From assembly GCF_001553855.1 (NCBI RefSeq), contig NZ_LQWV01000001.1, positions 191,774-255,773 on the forward strand: a DNA stretch of 64,000 nucleotides, read 5' to 3'. Below, one piece after another: positions 9,327 to 17,558 of the stretch (the stretch's first letter is position 1; each line of letters starts with the position of its first letter). The translations under genes were made by a program, and so were the position numbers. Origin of the DNA: Streptococcus gordonii (GTDB lineage: Bacteria > Bacillota > Bacilli > Lactobacillales > Streptococcaceae). Under the pieces are notes generated by a model, which was given only the letters and a program-made list of their open reading frames with translations, was not told the DNA's origin and made no database searches.

Positions 9327-9821
9327 TTAAAAACCAAACTTAGACTTGAAATCACTCCAGTAGCCGATGGAAACATCTGGCAATAATTGGAATTTCACCT
9401 TATAACCAGCCTTTTCAATTGCTTCAATTGCCTCTGCTTCTTCCTGAGTAATAGACTGATTGTTTCCTAGTTTCGTTGCTCCTGGGCGATCATTAGCAGG
9501 CCCGACGATAATTTCTTTAACATCAGCTGGAACAAAGCCTTGGTCTACTAAAATTTCTTTCATATCAATTGGATTCTTCGTAATTAAGAAATAGCGGCTA
9601 TCTGAATCCAAGACCTTTTGTGATTTTTCTTTAAAAGCTTCTTTAGTCCAAACAAAAGTTTTCTTATCTGAAGCAGCTTTATAAGCTTGTTTTAATACGG
9701 CATTCCCTGCAGCTGCATCATTGACCGCAATTAAGCCATCACAAGGATATTCCTTAGCCCAGCGAGTAACTGTCTGACCGTGGATCATGCGGTCATCAAT
9801 CCGTACAAATGAAATTGTCAT
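9327..9821 (-). CDS. levE: PTS mannose/fructose-family EIIB (LevE-like)
   Basis: 164 residues starting MTISFVRIDDRMIHGQTVTRW. The DDRMIHGQ motif carries the His (H14) that receives phosphate from EIIA and passes it to the sugar. The length is standard for a free-standing mannose-family EIIB. It is cytosolic. It sits between the IIA gene (20 bases upstream) and the IIC gene in one operon. Confidence 0.9.
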   Translation of the reverse strand: MTISFVRIDDRMIHGQTVTRWAKEYPCDGLIAVNDAAAGNAVLKQAYKAASDKKTFVWTKEAFKEKSQKVLDSDSRYFLITKNPIDMKEILVDQGFVPADVKEIIVGPANDRPGATKLGNNQSITQEEAEAIEAIEKAGYKVKFQLLPDVSIGYWSDFKSKFGF

Positions 9822-9841
9822 GATAAATCTCCTTTAAGTAT

Positions 9842-10279
9842 TTAAATATCGTCGTCATCTTCTTCGTCACTATCGGTTGCGACTTCGAATTCTTGAAGAG
9901 CTGCTGAAGCTTCTGAAAGAATGGTTCTAGCTAGTTCTTTGCCTTCTAACATATCTTTCATAACTAGCCCTGTTAAAGCCATGGTCAGGTTTAGACCACC
10001 TAGGACAACTGCTGTGTCTAATTTTCCAAGTTCAGCCAAGACATCGCAGGCAGTAGTAAGAGGGCTTCCCCCAACAATATCTGCCAACACAAGAACCTGA
10101 TCTTCCTCAGCTAAGCCCGCTAAAGCTTGGCGAAACTCCAAGGCAAAATCGTCTACTGACTTACCTGCTTTTAGACCAACAGCAATCACTTGATCTGTCT
10201 TGTCGCCGGCAAACATTCCCAAAGAACTTTGCACCCCTTCGGCCAAGCCACCGTGGCTGACCAATACAAGATATTTCAT
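9842..10279 (-). CDS. levD: PTS mannose/fructose-family EIIA (LevD-like)
   Basis: 145-residue cytosolic EIIA, first gene of the PTS operon. MKYLVLVSHGGLAEGVQSS carries the phosphorylatable His 9, and GGSPLTTA is the second conserved motif. The tail is acidic (SDEEDDDDI). It takes phosphate from HPr and passes it to EIIB. In S. mutans the LevD subunit also feeds back on the LevQRST sensor; whether that holds here is unknown. Palindromic operators and a cre site lie upstream. Confidence 0.9.
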   Translation of the reverse strand: MKYLVLVSHGGLAEGVQSSLGMFAGDKTDQVIAVGLKAGKSVDDFALEFRQALAGLAEEDQVLVLADIVGGSPLTTACDVLAELGKLDTAVVLGGLNLTMALTGLVMKDMLEGKELARTILSEASAALQEFEVATDSDEEDDDDI

Positions 10280-10365
10280 CTTTCCTGCCTCCTTACCCTT
10301 CTACTTCTTAGCCAATTTAGGCTTTAAACGTCGAAGGTTTCTTTATGATTTTATTTTACAGGTTG

Positions 10366-10380
10366 TGGAACCGGTTTCAT
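10366..10380 (-). promoter_or_regulatory. cre site (CcpA) upstream of levD
   Basis: The minus strand reads ATGAAACCGGTTCCA, which fits the cre consensus WTGNAANCGNWNNCW at every position. It is 87 bases before levD, so carbon catabolite control of the PTS operon is likely. Confidence 0.65.
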
Positions 10381-10386
10381 ATTGTC

Positions 10387-10441
10387 AAATGTCACTTAAG
10401 TTAGATGACATTTGTTAGGAAGAATATGACAATTGTCATAT
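10387..10441 (-). promoter_or_regulatory. Tandem inverted repeats upstream of levD (candidate response-regulator operator)
   Basis: Two symmetric elements lie side by side: AAATGTCA with an 11-base gap to TGACATTT (10387-10413), and the perfect 18-bp palindrome ATATGACAATTGTCATAT (10424-10441). Both share the half-site TGACA/TGTCA. They lie between the sensor operon and levD, where the NarL-type regulator would be expected to bind. Confidence 0.6.
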
Positions 10442-10479
10442 TGGTCTAGTCAACTTTGTTTATTCTGTGATTGAAATGC

Positions 10480-10509
10480 AAAAAAGAAAGCAGATTATTT
10501 TCCGCTTTC
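10480..10509 (-). terminator. Terminator overlapping the end of levT
   Basis: Stem GAAAGCGG / CTGCTTTC around the levT stop codon, followed by TTTTTT (10485-10480), separates the sensor operon from the PTS operon. Confidence 0.75.
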
Positions 10510-11778
10510 TATTTCCTTTTGAATACTAGGTAGGGCACTATCAATCTCTTGATTCTGCATCGCATTTTGAATCAGATAGTCCATCCGCTCCATCGTATGT
10601 TGATCTACTTCTAGACTGATATCAATGATAGAGCGATTCATCATGCGATCCAACCTCTCAGAAGTCAAAGAATCCAAGCCAAAATCATCTGCCTGTAGGA
10701 TTTCTCTAGACTGCTGACTTTTCACTACAGATGGTAAGACCGAAGTCCCTTGAGATTTCTCAAATAGAGCCTGTTGGCTTTCTTTATCCTGCGACAACAA
10801 AAGCATAAATTCCCATGCCAGTTTTTCTTGACTGGTATTAGAAGACATGGCAAAGAGCGAAGTCTTGACCTGTGTTCCCATCACCTGATTGTTGGCCGTC
10901 GGCATTGGGATACAGGTCCAAGAAAAGCTAGAATATTTGGAAACATGGTAAGGATAGGGCTTGTAGGTCCGATACTGGGCCAGACTCATAGGATAGAAGG
11001 CCACCCTTCCCTCATCAAAGTCATTAGAAGTAACTTTATAGTGCCGACTGAGCATATCTAATTTGCTCATAAAGGACAGGGCTTGGTGCATCTCTGAGCT
11101 GTCTACATTGATGCCATATTTATTTGTCAGATGCCCACCATAAGCTACCAGAGCTTGCTGCCAAGTGTAATCTGTTATACCGTACTGATCCACCACACCA
11201 TCGCCATTGGTGTCTTTGGTTACTTTCTTGCAAATCTCATAGAAATCCTCTAAAGTCCAGCCTGACTCAGGGATGCTAATTCCTTCTTTTTCAAGCAAGT
11301 CTTTATTGACACACATCATGATAGGATTGCTCTCAACTGGAAGAGCATAGCTGACTCCCTGATATTGCCCAGCTTCATAAGCCACCGGATAAAATGCCTT
11401 TCGCTCATCATCCCGTAAGAGGGTGTCCAAGGATTTGAGAGCGCCAGTCGAAGCCAACACGCTAAAGTCGTTTTCCGGTACCATAAAGAGATCTGGTTGC
11501 TCGCCTTTCAAGACTTGCTCTGCCAGCCAGTCGGCGTAATCATCCTTGGGAATCCCGCTTTCATAAATGACCTTGACATGAGGATGCGTCTTTTCAAATT
11601 TTTTAATCAAGCTGTCTAAGATCTTGTTTTCCCGGCTGTTAGGCACACCCCAGCTAGAACCAGCATAAACACCGATACGCAGGATTTTTTCCTGAGCTGA
11701 AGCCCAAAAGACAAAAGCCAGAGCAACAGATATGATCAGGACAACCAGTAGGGCCAAATGTCTCAGTCTCCACTTCAT
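10495..11778 (-). CDS. levT: Extracellular sugar-binding sensor protein (LevT-like)
   Basis: 427-residue SBP_bac_1-family protein held by an N-terminal membrane segment (residues about 8-27). It has no lipobox Cys, so it looks anchored rather than a lipoprotein of a transporter. DTNGDGVVDQYG is a calcium-loop-like segment typical of the family. There is no ABC permease nearby. Instead the gene overlaps a response-regulator gene by 4 bases in a four-gene operon, as in S. mutans levQRST, where two binding proteins present sugar to the kinase. Sensing fructose or fructan products is inference from that system. Confidence 0.8.
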   Translation of the reverse strand: MKWRLRHLALLVVLIISVALAFVFWASAQEKILRIGVYAGSSWGVPNSRENKILDSLIKKFEKTHPHVKVIYESGIPKDDYADWLAEQVLKGEQPDLFMVPENDFSVLASTGALKSLDTLLRDDERKAFYPVAYEAGQYQGVSYALPVESNPIMMCVNKDLLEKEGISIPESGWTLEDFYEICKKVTKDTNGDGVVDQYGITDYTWQQALVAYGGHLTNKYGINVDSSEMHQALSFMSKLDMLSRHYKVTSNDFDEGRVAFYPMSLAQYRTYKPYPYHVSKYSSFSWTCIPMPTANNQVMGTQVKTSLFAMSSNTSQEKLAWEFMLLLSQDKESQQALFEKSQGTSVLPSVVKSQQSREILQADDFGLDSLTSERLDRMMNRSIIDISLEVDQHTMERMDYLIQNAMQNQEIDSALPSIQKEIESGK

Positions 11779-12458
11779 TTGTCGCTTTCCTTACTAAAAT
11801 CTCTCTGGGTAACCCCAGTCTGAACAGCCCAGATAGCCAGCTGGGTTCGGTCGCGCAAGTTGAGCTTGGCTAGGATACCTGACAGGTAATTTCGGACTGT
11901 CCCTTCTGATAGAAAGAGCTTGGCAGCAATTTCTTTATTAGAAATCCCAAAGCCAATCTGCTGGATAATCTTCCACTCCGTCCGGCTCATGTCCTCTATA
12001 TTTTCCTCCGTCACTGTGATAGCAAAGTTGGACTGGGCCATCTGAGAAAAGATTTTGAAGACCTTGGTGGCAATATTGGGATTGATCATAGCTCCGCCTC
12101 GATAGACTGTCTGAATGGCTTCGTGAAGTTCTTCTGTCGAAACCCCTTTGAGAATATAACCAGACGCACCATATTTGAGAGCGGAGAAGATAAATTCATC
12201 GTCATCAAAGGTCGTCAGAATGATAATCTTAACATCCGGATACTGCTCCTTGACAGCCTTGGTACAGAGAACACCGTCCATGACTGGCATGCGAATATCC
12301 ATCAAAATCACATCTGGGCGCACTCGATGAAGCTTTTCCAGCACTTCCTTGCCGTCTCCGACTGTCCCGACAACCTCAATATCTGCGTGGGCAGACAGGA
12401 TAATTTGCAGAGATTCGCGAATCAAGGCCTGATCGTCTGCTATTAAAACCTTAATCAT
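11775..12458 (-). CDS. NarL/LuxR-type response regulator of the Lev-like system
   Basis: 227 residues. The receiver domain has D9/D10, phospho-acceptor D54 in ILMDIRMPVMDG and conserved Lys in YILKG. The C-terminal LuxR helix-turn-helix (about 160-215) contains GISNKEIAAKLFLSEGTVRNYL. It overlaps the kinase gene by 8 bases and the binding-protein gene by 4 bases. In S. mutans the equivalent regulator activates the lev PTS and fructanase genes. The palindromes before levD are its likely targets. I leave the symbol blank because the assignment of R and S to regulator and kinase is not certain to me. Confidence 0.88.
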   Translation of the reverse strand: MIKVLIADDQALIRESLQIILSAHADIEVVGTVGDGKEVLEKLHRVRPDVILMDIRMPVMDGVLCTKAVKEQYPDVKIIILTTFDDDEFIFSALKYGASGYILKGVSTEELHEAIQTVYRGGAMINPNIATKVFKIFSQMAQSNFAITVTEENIEDMSRTEWKIIQQIGFGISNKEIAAKLFLSEGTVRNYLSGILAKLNLRDRTQLAIWAVQTGVTQRDFSKESDK

Positions 12459-13776
12459 GTCTTCCTCCTATTTTTGGGATTTCGATATGCGTGTAGAAAC
12501 CGTCCCGATTTTCAAATCGGACGCTTCCGCCAATAATCATTAGACGCTCCTGCATCTGCTTGAGGCCATAGCCGTAGCAGAGTTCATCAAAACCAACACC
12601 ATCATCCTGAATGGTCATTACATAAGCTTCGTCTTCCTCCAATAGCTCAACCCAGATAGTCTTGGCATGGCCATGTCGGACAGAGTTGGTAATAGACTCC
12701 TGAATCACCCGGAAGACAATGTCTTCCTTGGCAATATCCAAGTCAATATTATCCCATTCGTAGCAGAGATGAATCTCCAAATTGGAGATAGCTTCATACT
12801 CACGGATAATCTTAATCAGAGCTTCCTTCAAAGTGTTATTTTCTAGAGCTCCCGGCCGCATTTTATTGAGCGAGCCTCGGACATCACGGATACCGTCTCG
12901 AACAACGACTGAAACATTATTGAGTTGCTCCTTAGCTCGGTTGGTATCAATATCGACCAAGACCTTGACCGCATCAATACCCGCTGAAATTCCTGTCAGG
13001 GCATGGCCCAATGTATCATGAATTTCTCTGGCAATCCGCTTTCGCTCTCGATCTTCTGCTATTTTCTCAGACAAGGCCAGATAAGAGTTCAACTCGCGAT
13101 TGGCCTGAGAAGCCATGCGCAGCTCTTCCTCAATCCGATGACGCTCTGTAATAGCCGACAAGATATAGAAGAGCAAGGAAATCATAAAGACAACGATATT
13201 GAGGGAGTAGAGAAAGTTCTTACCAAAAAGCAGCAACAGCCGGACAGACTCTGGATAAAACCGAATATAGGTATCTAGAGAAGGCAACTTGATAAAGAGC
13301 GACATGAGGTCATAGTTGGACAAGAGCAGCATGCCAAAGCTCAAAATAATGAAAGAAAACCAGTACTTCTTGTCTTTGGAAGAATTGAACTCCTTAGAGC
13401 CATAGAAAATATCCGCAAACACTAAGAGAAGCAAGCCATTGTAGGATGAGTGCAAGACAGAAAAGATGACCAGCATAAGCAGGATTTCAATAATGGTCGC
13501 CTTGTCATAGACGGACAGCTGATTAGGGTGGCGCTCGCGATAGTACATGACCAAGAGCAGGCAGGCATACAAGCTAATTGATACCCAGAAAATCAAGCTG
13601 GGAGAGCCGGGAATGGCATCCAAACGCTCTAAAAGCGAGTGACTGAAGCCCTTAGCCGCCACATAGTTGGTCGCAAAGAGATAGATAGACGCATTATAGA
13701 CAATGGCAACCAGATTGATGACCATCAGCGCTATTTTGCTGTAAAATATACTTTTTTGAGGTCTCATTATTGCCAC
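12451..13776 (-). CDS. Sensor histidine kinase of the Lev-like system
   Basis: 441 residues with about six hydrophobic segments in the first 210. A short linker helix leads to a HisKA_3 dimerisation domain with phospho-acceptor H253 in ERKRIAREIHDTLGHALTG, then an HATPase with IQESITNSVRHG and DDGVGF. This is the NarX/DesK-type architecture that pairs with NarL regulators such as the overlapping downstream gene. Sugar sensing probably occurs through the two co-encoded binding proteins, since the kinase has no large extracellular domain of its own. Confidence 0.88.
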   Translation of the reverse strand: MAIMRPQKSIFYSKIALMVINLVAIVYNASIYLFATNYVAAKGFSHSLLERLDAIPGSPSLIFWVSISLYACLLLVMYYRERHPNQLSVYDKATIIEILLMLVIFSVLHSSYNGLLLLVFADIFYGSKEFNSSKDKKYWFSFIILSFGMLLLSNYDLMSLFIKLPSLDTYIRFYPESVRLLLLFGKNFLYSLNIVVFMISLLFYILSAITERHRIEEELRMASQANRELNSYLALSEKIAEDRERKRIAREIHDTLGHALTGISAGIDAVKVLVDIDTNRAKEQLNNVSVVVRDGIRDVRGSLNKMRPGALENNTLKEALIKIIREYEAISNLEIHLCYEWDNIDLDIAKEDIVFRVIQESITNSVRHGHAKTIWVELLEEDEAYVMTIQDDGVGFDELCYGYGLKQMQERLMIIGGSVRFENRDGFYTHIEIPKIGGRHD

Positions 13777-14747
13777 CCTGTAACTGTGTATTGACTGATA
13801 TTATCCCTATTAACCAGATGAACTGGAATCAGATATTGGCTGTCGTAGGATTTCCCTTCCTTCATCAGCTCAATTACCTGCGCCACCTTGCGTCCCATCT
13901 GAATGGGCGATTGGGCCACGGTCCCCTCTATATCGTTTGTTGTAGCCAAAAAGTTTTTGATATCTGGTGAGCCATCCACGCCATAAATAGAAAGCTTTCG
14001 GTTCAAGCCGTTATTTTTAATAGCCGCTAGGGCACCAATCGCTGCCCGATCATTGAGAGCCATGACCACATTAAAGTCCATTCCTTCATCTAAGGCACTT
14101 TTTACTTGAGGCATTGCTTCTTCAGTCTGGCCAAGCGTCTCTTTTTGGGAAACAATCTTGTAACGAGGTTGATCTTTTATTGTCTCTACAAAACCTCGAA
14201 TGCGGTCCATAGCAGAAACTGCATTTCGATGTTCTAGCAGAAGGATATTCGCAGCTGGCAAACGTTTCATCATATCTTTAGCAATTAAAACACCAGCTTG
14301 GTAATTATCTGAAACAATTGTCGTATCGACTGCCACTTCCTTGCTGACTGGCGCATCCACTACGATGATTTTAATCCCAGCTTTCTTGGCCTTTTGAAGA
14401 GAAGAAATGATACTTGGACTATTACTCTTCACCGGATTAATCACAATGACATCTACCTTTTCTCGGACGAAAAAGTCAATCTGTTGGCTCTGCTTGCCCT
14501 CATCCAGCTCAGGATCTCGAACATAGAGCCGACTCCCCTGCTGATTAGTTTTTTTCTCTAACTCCGCATTCAAGGTCTTGTAAAAGTCGTTATTCATGGT
14601 CATGTAGGTCACCCCAATCTTGACCTGTTTTGGATCTGGAAGAATCCCCTTAAAATACACAAAAGATAAAGCCAGTACAAGTAGAGCTAAGAGGGGCCAC
14701 AAAGTATTTTTAAAATGAATATGACTTCTTTGCTTTTCTGTTTTCAC
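13767..14747 (-). CDS. levQ: Membrane-anchored RbsB-like sugar-binding sensor (LevQ-like)
   Basis: 326 residues beginning at a GTG (14747). An N-terminal membrane anchor (about 13-30) has no lipobox. It is followed by a periplasmic-binding-protein type 1 domain of the ribose-binding kind (KIGVTYMTMNNDF, VINPVKS, VDAPV, ALNDRAAIGALAAI, GVDGSP). It is the first gene of the four-gene sensor operon and overlaps the kinase gene by 10 bases. No transport genes of the RbsAC type are present, which supports a sensory role. A GGGGG run about 11 bases upstream is a weak ribosome site. Confidence 0.8.
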   Translation of the reverse strand: MKTEKQRSHIHFKNTLWPLLALLVLALSFVYFKGILPDPKQVKIGVTYMTMNNDFYKTLNAELEKKTNQQGSRLYVRDPELDEGKQSQQIDFFVREKVDVIVINPVKSNSPSIISSLQKAKKAGIKIIVVDAPVSKEVAVDTTIVSDNYQAGVLIAKDMMKRLPAANILLLEHRNAVSAMDRIRGFVETIKDQPRYKIVSQKETLGQTEEAMPQVKSALDEGMDFNVVMALNDRAAIGALAAIKNNGLNRKLSIYGVDGSPDIKNFLATTNDIEGTVAQSPIQMGRKVAQVIELMKEGKSYDSQYLIPVHLVNRDNISQYTVTGWQ

Positions 14748-14798
14748 TACTATTTATACCCCCAATCTATCTAGTAGGCTACACTTATATACAGAATT

Positions 14799-14826
14799 AT
14801 TATATTACAAAGCGAGAAAAAATCAA
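14799..14826 (-). promoter_or_regulatory. Promoter of the Lev-like sensor operon
   Basis: Minus-strand TTGATT (14826-14821), a 16-base spacer and TATAAT (14804-14799), giving a start near 14792 and a ~45-nt untranslated leader. Confidence 0.7.
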
Positions 14827-14904
14827 AATCTACTCTAAAAAGCCAACTATCCTTTCATCGCTAAAATCAAAATTTTTCTATACTTCCAATCTAGTCTTCC
14901 CCAC

Positions 14905-14941
14905 TAAAAGAGCCCCATGACCAAAATAGAATCATGGAGCT
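14905..14941 (-). terminator. Terminator of pepA
   Basis: Stem AGCTCCATGA / TCATGGGGCT (14941-14932 and 14920-14911) is followed on the minus strand by CTTTTAG. It lies 60 bases past pepA. Confidence 0.7.
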
Positions 14942-15002
14942 TCAGGTAACTGCGGCGTTGTTTTATTGACTGATTGCAGTTTCACAAAAAATAATTATCA
15001 GT

Positions 15003-16070
15003 TTAGTAATTTTTAATCAAATCGACTGTTGAACGATCTAACTTCTTCACAATTGCTTGCAAGAATGCCTGAGCTTGTAAGAAGTCATCCATTGCATAGA
15101 GTGTTTGATGGGAGTGGATATAACGAGCGCAAACTCCGATAGTTGTAGATGGAACACCACCGTTTTGGAGATGAGCTGCACCAGCGTCTGTTCCACCTTT
15201 TGCACAATAGTATTGGTACTTAATACCAGCTTCTTCAGCTGTAGTAAGCAGGAAGTCTTTCATATTAGGCAGCATGAGATGACCAGGGTCGAAGAAACGA
15301 ATCAGCGTTCCGTCACCAATAGCACCTTGACCACCATATACATCACCAGCTGGAGAACAGTCTACAGCAAAGAACAATTCAGGCTCAAATTTAGTTGTTG
15401 AAGCGTGAGCTCCACGCAAACCAACTTCTTCTTGGACATTAGCACCGACATATAGCTCATTACCCAAAGCTTGACCTGATAAGGCCTGAGCCAGTTCGCT
15501 GACCATGAGAACCCCGTAACGGTTATCCCAAGATTTGGAAATAACATTTTTACCATTAGCTGTTAAAATAGCTGAGCTATCTGGCACAATAGCATCTCCT
15601 GGACGAATTCCAAAACTTTCTGCTTCTTCCTTATTGGCAAATCCACCGTCAAAGACAATATCGCTCACTTGTGGCAGGGTTGGTGTCCCACCAGCTCCAC
15701 GTAGGAAGTGAGGTGGAACAGAGCCAGAAATCACTGGAATTTCCCGACCTTCTCTAGTAAACAATTTGAAGCGCTGACTGCTTACCACAAGAGGATTCCA
15801 ACCACCGATTTCAACTACACGAAAAGTACCGTCTGCTTTAATCTCACTGACCAAGAAACCAACTTCATCCATATGAGAGGCCACTAAAACTCGAGGTGCA
15901 TCTGCTAGGTTCGAATGCTTGATACCAAAGAGGCCACCCAAGCCATCTGTCACCATTTCATCCACATGCGGAGTCATTTTCTCCCGCAAATAAGTCCTTA
16001 CAGGACCTTCATGAGCTGAGATTGCAGAAATCTCAGTTACTTCTTTGATTTTTGAAAATAAGTCTGTCAT
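15003..16070 (-). CDS. pepA: Glutamyl aminopeptidase (M42 family)
   Basis: 355-residue cytosolic M42 metallopeptidase, full length. Metal and catalytic motifs are SHMDEVGF, SWDNRYG, QEEVGLRGA (catalytic and metal-binding Glu), DCSPAGD and YIHS. Enzymes of this family form tetrahedral dodecamers and remove N-terminal acidic residues from peptides. It is transcribed alone between its own terminator and a divergent plus-strand operon. Confidence 0.92.
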   Translation of the reverse strand: MTDLFSKIKEVTEISAISAHEGPVRTYLREKMTPHVDEMVTDGLGGLFGIKHSNLADAPRVLVASHMDEVGFLVSEIKADGTFRVVEIGGWNPLVVSSQRFKLFTREGREIPVISGSVPPHFLRGAGGTPTLPQVSDIVFDGGFANKEEAESFGIRPGDAIVPDSSAILTANGKNVISKSWDNRYGVLMVSELAQALSGQALGNELYVGANVQEEVGLRGAHASTTKFEPELFFAVDCSPAGDVYGGQGAIGDGTLIRFFDPGHLMLPNMKDFLLTTAEEAGIKYQYYCAKGGTDAGAAHLQNGGVPSTTIGVCARYIHSHQTLYAMDDFLQAQAFLQAIVKKLDRSTVDLIKNY

Positions 16071-16215
16071 ATTTACCTTCTTTCTGCCCCCTATTTTATC
16101 ACTTTTTGGGAAAGATAGGTAGCAAAAGCCTAACTCTCTACAGGAGAAATATCCAAGTAAAAAAATTTCAGTTAAGTCCTCTCGCTTGTCAATTTCTCCT
16201 TTTCTATCTTGGCCA

Positions 16216-16244
16216 TTGTTCCCCCTTCTTTTTTGTGTTAAAAT
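16216..16244 (+). promoter_or_regulatory. Promoter ending almost at the start codon of the DUF4651 gene
   Basis: TTGTTC, a 17-base spacer and TAAAAT (16239-16244) with an extended TGT before it. Only six bases separate the -10 box from the ATG at 16251, so transcription would start at or next to the start codon. Confidence 0.65.
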
Positions 16245-16250
16245 ATTGTC

Positions 16251-16535
16251 ATGAAAGCTAAAAAAATCATTTTAACAACAGCTGCTCTTCTTGGAGCAGG
16301 AAGTCTTGCCTTGGGCGCGCGAAAAGTCGTCAAAGAACAACAGCTAGCCAAAAAGAGAGAAGAGATTATTCAACTGGTCCGTAGCTTCTTTGCTAGTCAA
16401 GGACAGATTGCCACGGTCTATGTGCAACTCTATGAGTCCAGCGAAGATACACTGGTTGGTGGAGTAGTCCTTGAAGATGACCGCCACCTTACCTTTGTCT
16501 ACGAAAACGGCCAGCTAACTTATGAGGAAGAATGA
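16251..16535 (+). CDS. DUF4651-type small membrane-anchored protein
   Basis: 94 residues. The N-terminus MKAKKIILTTAALLGAGSLALG is a membrane anchor or uncleaved signal. The remainder is a small alpha/beta-looking domain (IATVYVQLYESSEDTLVGGV). The protein resembles streptococcal DUF4651 proteins; no function is known to me. No ribosome binding site is visible and the promoter abuts the ATG, so the message may be leaderless. It is the first gene of an operon; its stop overlaps the next start. Confidence 0.7.
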   Translation: MKAKKIILTTAALLGAGSLALGARKVVKEQQLAKKREEIIQLVRSFFASQGQIATVYVQLYESSEDTLVGGVVLEDDRHLTFVYENGQLTYEEE

Positions 16536-16852
16536 TGATTATTCCTGAAAATATAGAAGAATTGGCAACTTACGTTCAGTCAGAGGGGAGGACTGTCTTC
16601 TTTTTCACAGCAGACTGGTGTGGAGACTGTCATTTCATCCAGCCCTCCCTACCAGAGATTGAGGCAAGGAATCCAAATTTCACCTTCATCCAAGTAGACC
16701 GCGATGCCTATCTCGATCTTGCTAAACGCTGGGATGTCTATGGGATTCCTAGTTTGGTTGTACTGGAAAAGGGACACGAAATAGGTCGGTTGGTCAATCG
16801 CAATCGAAAAACCAAGTCTGAAATCAATGATTTTTTAGCGTCATTAAACTAA
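16532..16852 (+). CDS. Thioredoxin-like protein with CGDC active site
   Basis: 106 residues with a thioredoxin fold: FFFTADWCGDCHFIQPSLPEIE carries the active-site CGDC and YGIPSLVVLEKG the cis-Pro loop. CGDC replaces the CGPC of classical thioredoxin, which suggests a dedicated reductant or oxidant. There is no signal peptide, so it is cytosolic. Two consecutive ATG codons are possible starts (16532 and 16535). It overlaps the preceding gene and is 16 bases before the ytpR-like gene. Confidence 0.85.
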   Translation: MMIIPENIEELATYVQSEGRTVFFFTADWCGDCHFIQPSLPEIEARNPNFTFIQVDRDAYLDLAKRWDVYGIPSLVVLEKGHEIGRLVNRNRKTKSEINDFLASLN

Positions 16853-16868
16853 TCAAATGGAGAAAAGA

Positions 16869-17495
16869 ATGATTTTTACTTATAACAAAGAATTTGTTGG
16901 CGATGTTTTGATGGTGATTGTTGCCAACAACGAAGATGCAAAACTTTCTGTTGAACGCAAAGGAAATGTTGCTCGTATTTTCCGACAAGATACAGCCGAA
17001 ACCGTAGCTTGGAACATTTTCCAAGTATCAGATATTCTTAATATCCAACAAAACGGTCAAATCTTCCTTACTGACGAAGAGGTTGCCTTGCTCAACCAAG
17101 AGTTGGCTAAAGAAGGCTTCTCTGAAACTCTGATCAATGATCTCCGACCGAAATTTGTCGTCGGAGAAATCGTCGAAATGATTGCTCATCCAGATAGTGA
17201 CCATCTCAACATCTGTCAAGTACAGGTCGCAGCAGATAAGACTCTTCAAATCGTAGCCGGTGCCCCCAATGCTCGAGTAGGTCTCAAAACAATCGTTGCC
17301 CTTCCTGGCGCTATGATGCCTAAGGGAAACCTTATCTTTCCTGGTGAACTACGGGGTGAGAAAAGTTTTGGTATGATGTGCAGTCCACGTGAATTGCAAT
17401 TACCAAACGCTCCTCAAAAACGTGGCATTATCGAATTAGCCGACTCTGAAGTCGTCGGAACTGCGTTTGATCCAGCAAAACATTGGCAAGGGTAA
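16869..17495 (+). CDS. ytpR: YtpR-family tRNA-binding (EMAP/OB-fold) protein
   Basis: 208 residues from the ATG at 16869; GGAGAAAAGA precedes it, so the in-frame ATG 12 bases upstream is not preferred. The N-terminal domain resembles DUF4479. The C-terminal half is a tRNA_bind OB fold like the one at the N-terminus of PheT (VGEIVEMIAHPDSDHLNICQV, VAGAPNAR, GMMCSPREL). The free-standing protein presumably binds tRNA; its cellular role is not established. It ends the operon before a terminator. Confidence 0.88.
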   Translation: MIFTYNKEFVGDVLMVIVANNEDAKLSVERKGNVARIFRQDTAETVAWNIFQVSDILNIQQNGQIFLTDEEVALLNQELAKEGFSETLINDLRPKFVVGEIVEMIAHPDSDHLNICQVQVAADKTLQIVAGAPNARVGLKTIVALPGAMMPKGNLIFPGELRGEKSFGMMCSPRELQLPNAPQKRGIIELADSEVVGTAFDPAKHWQG

Positions 17496-17522
17496 AAAAA
17501 TCGTGATTTTCACGATTTTTTT
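17494..17522 (+). terminator. Terminator after ytpR
   Basis: Stem AAAAAATCGTGA / TCACGATTTTTT immediately after the stop codon. The T run then serves as the T-rich segment before the ssbB CIN-box. Confidence 0.85.
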
Positions 17523-17530
17523 CTTTCTCT

Positions 17531-17538
17531 TCCGAATA
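17531..17538 (+). promoter_or_regulatory. CIN-box (ComX/SigX promoter) of ssbB
   Basis: TCCGAATA matches the streptococcal CIN-box TACGAATA at 7 of 8 positions. It follows a T-rich stretch and lies 20 bases before the ssbB ATG, as expected for a late competence gene. Confidence 0.7.
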
Positions 17539-17558
17539 AATAAGTAGGAGGAAATTAT

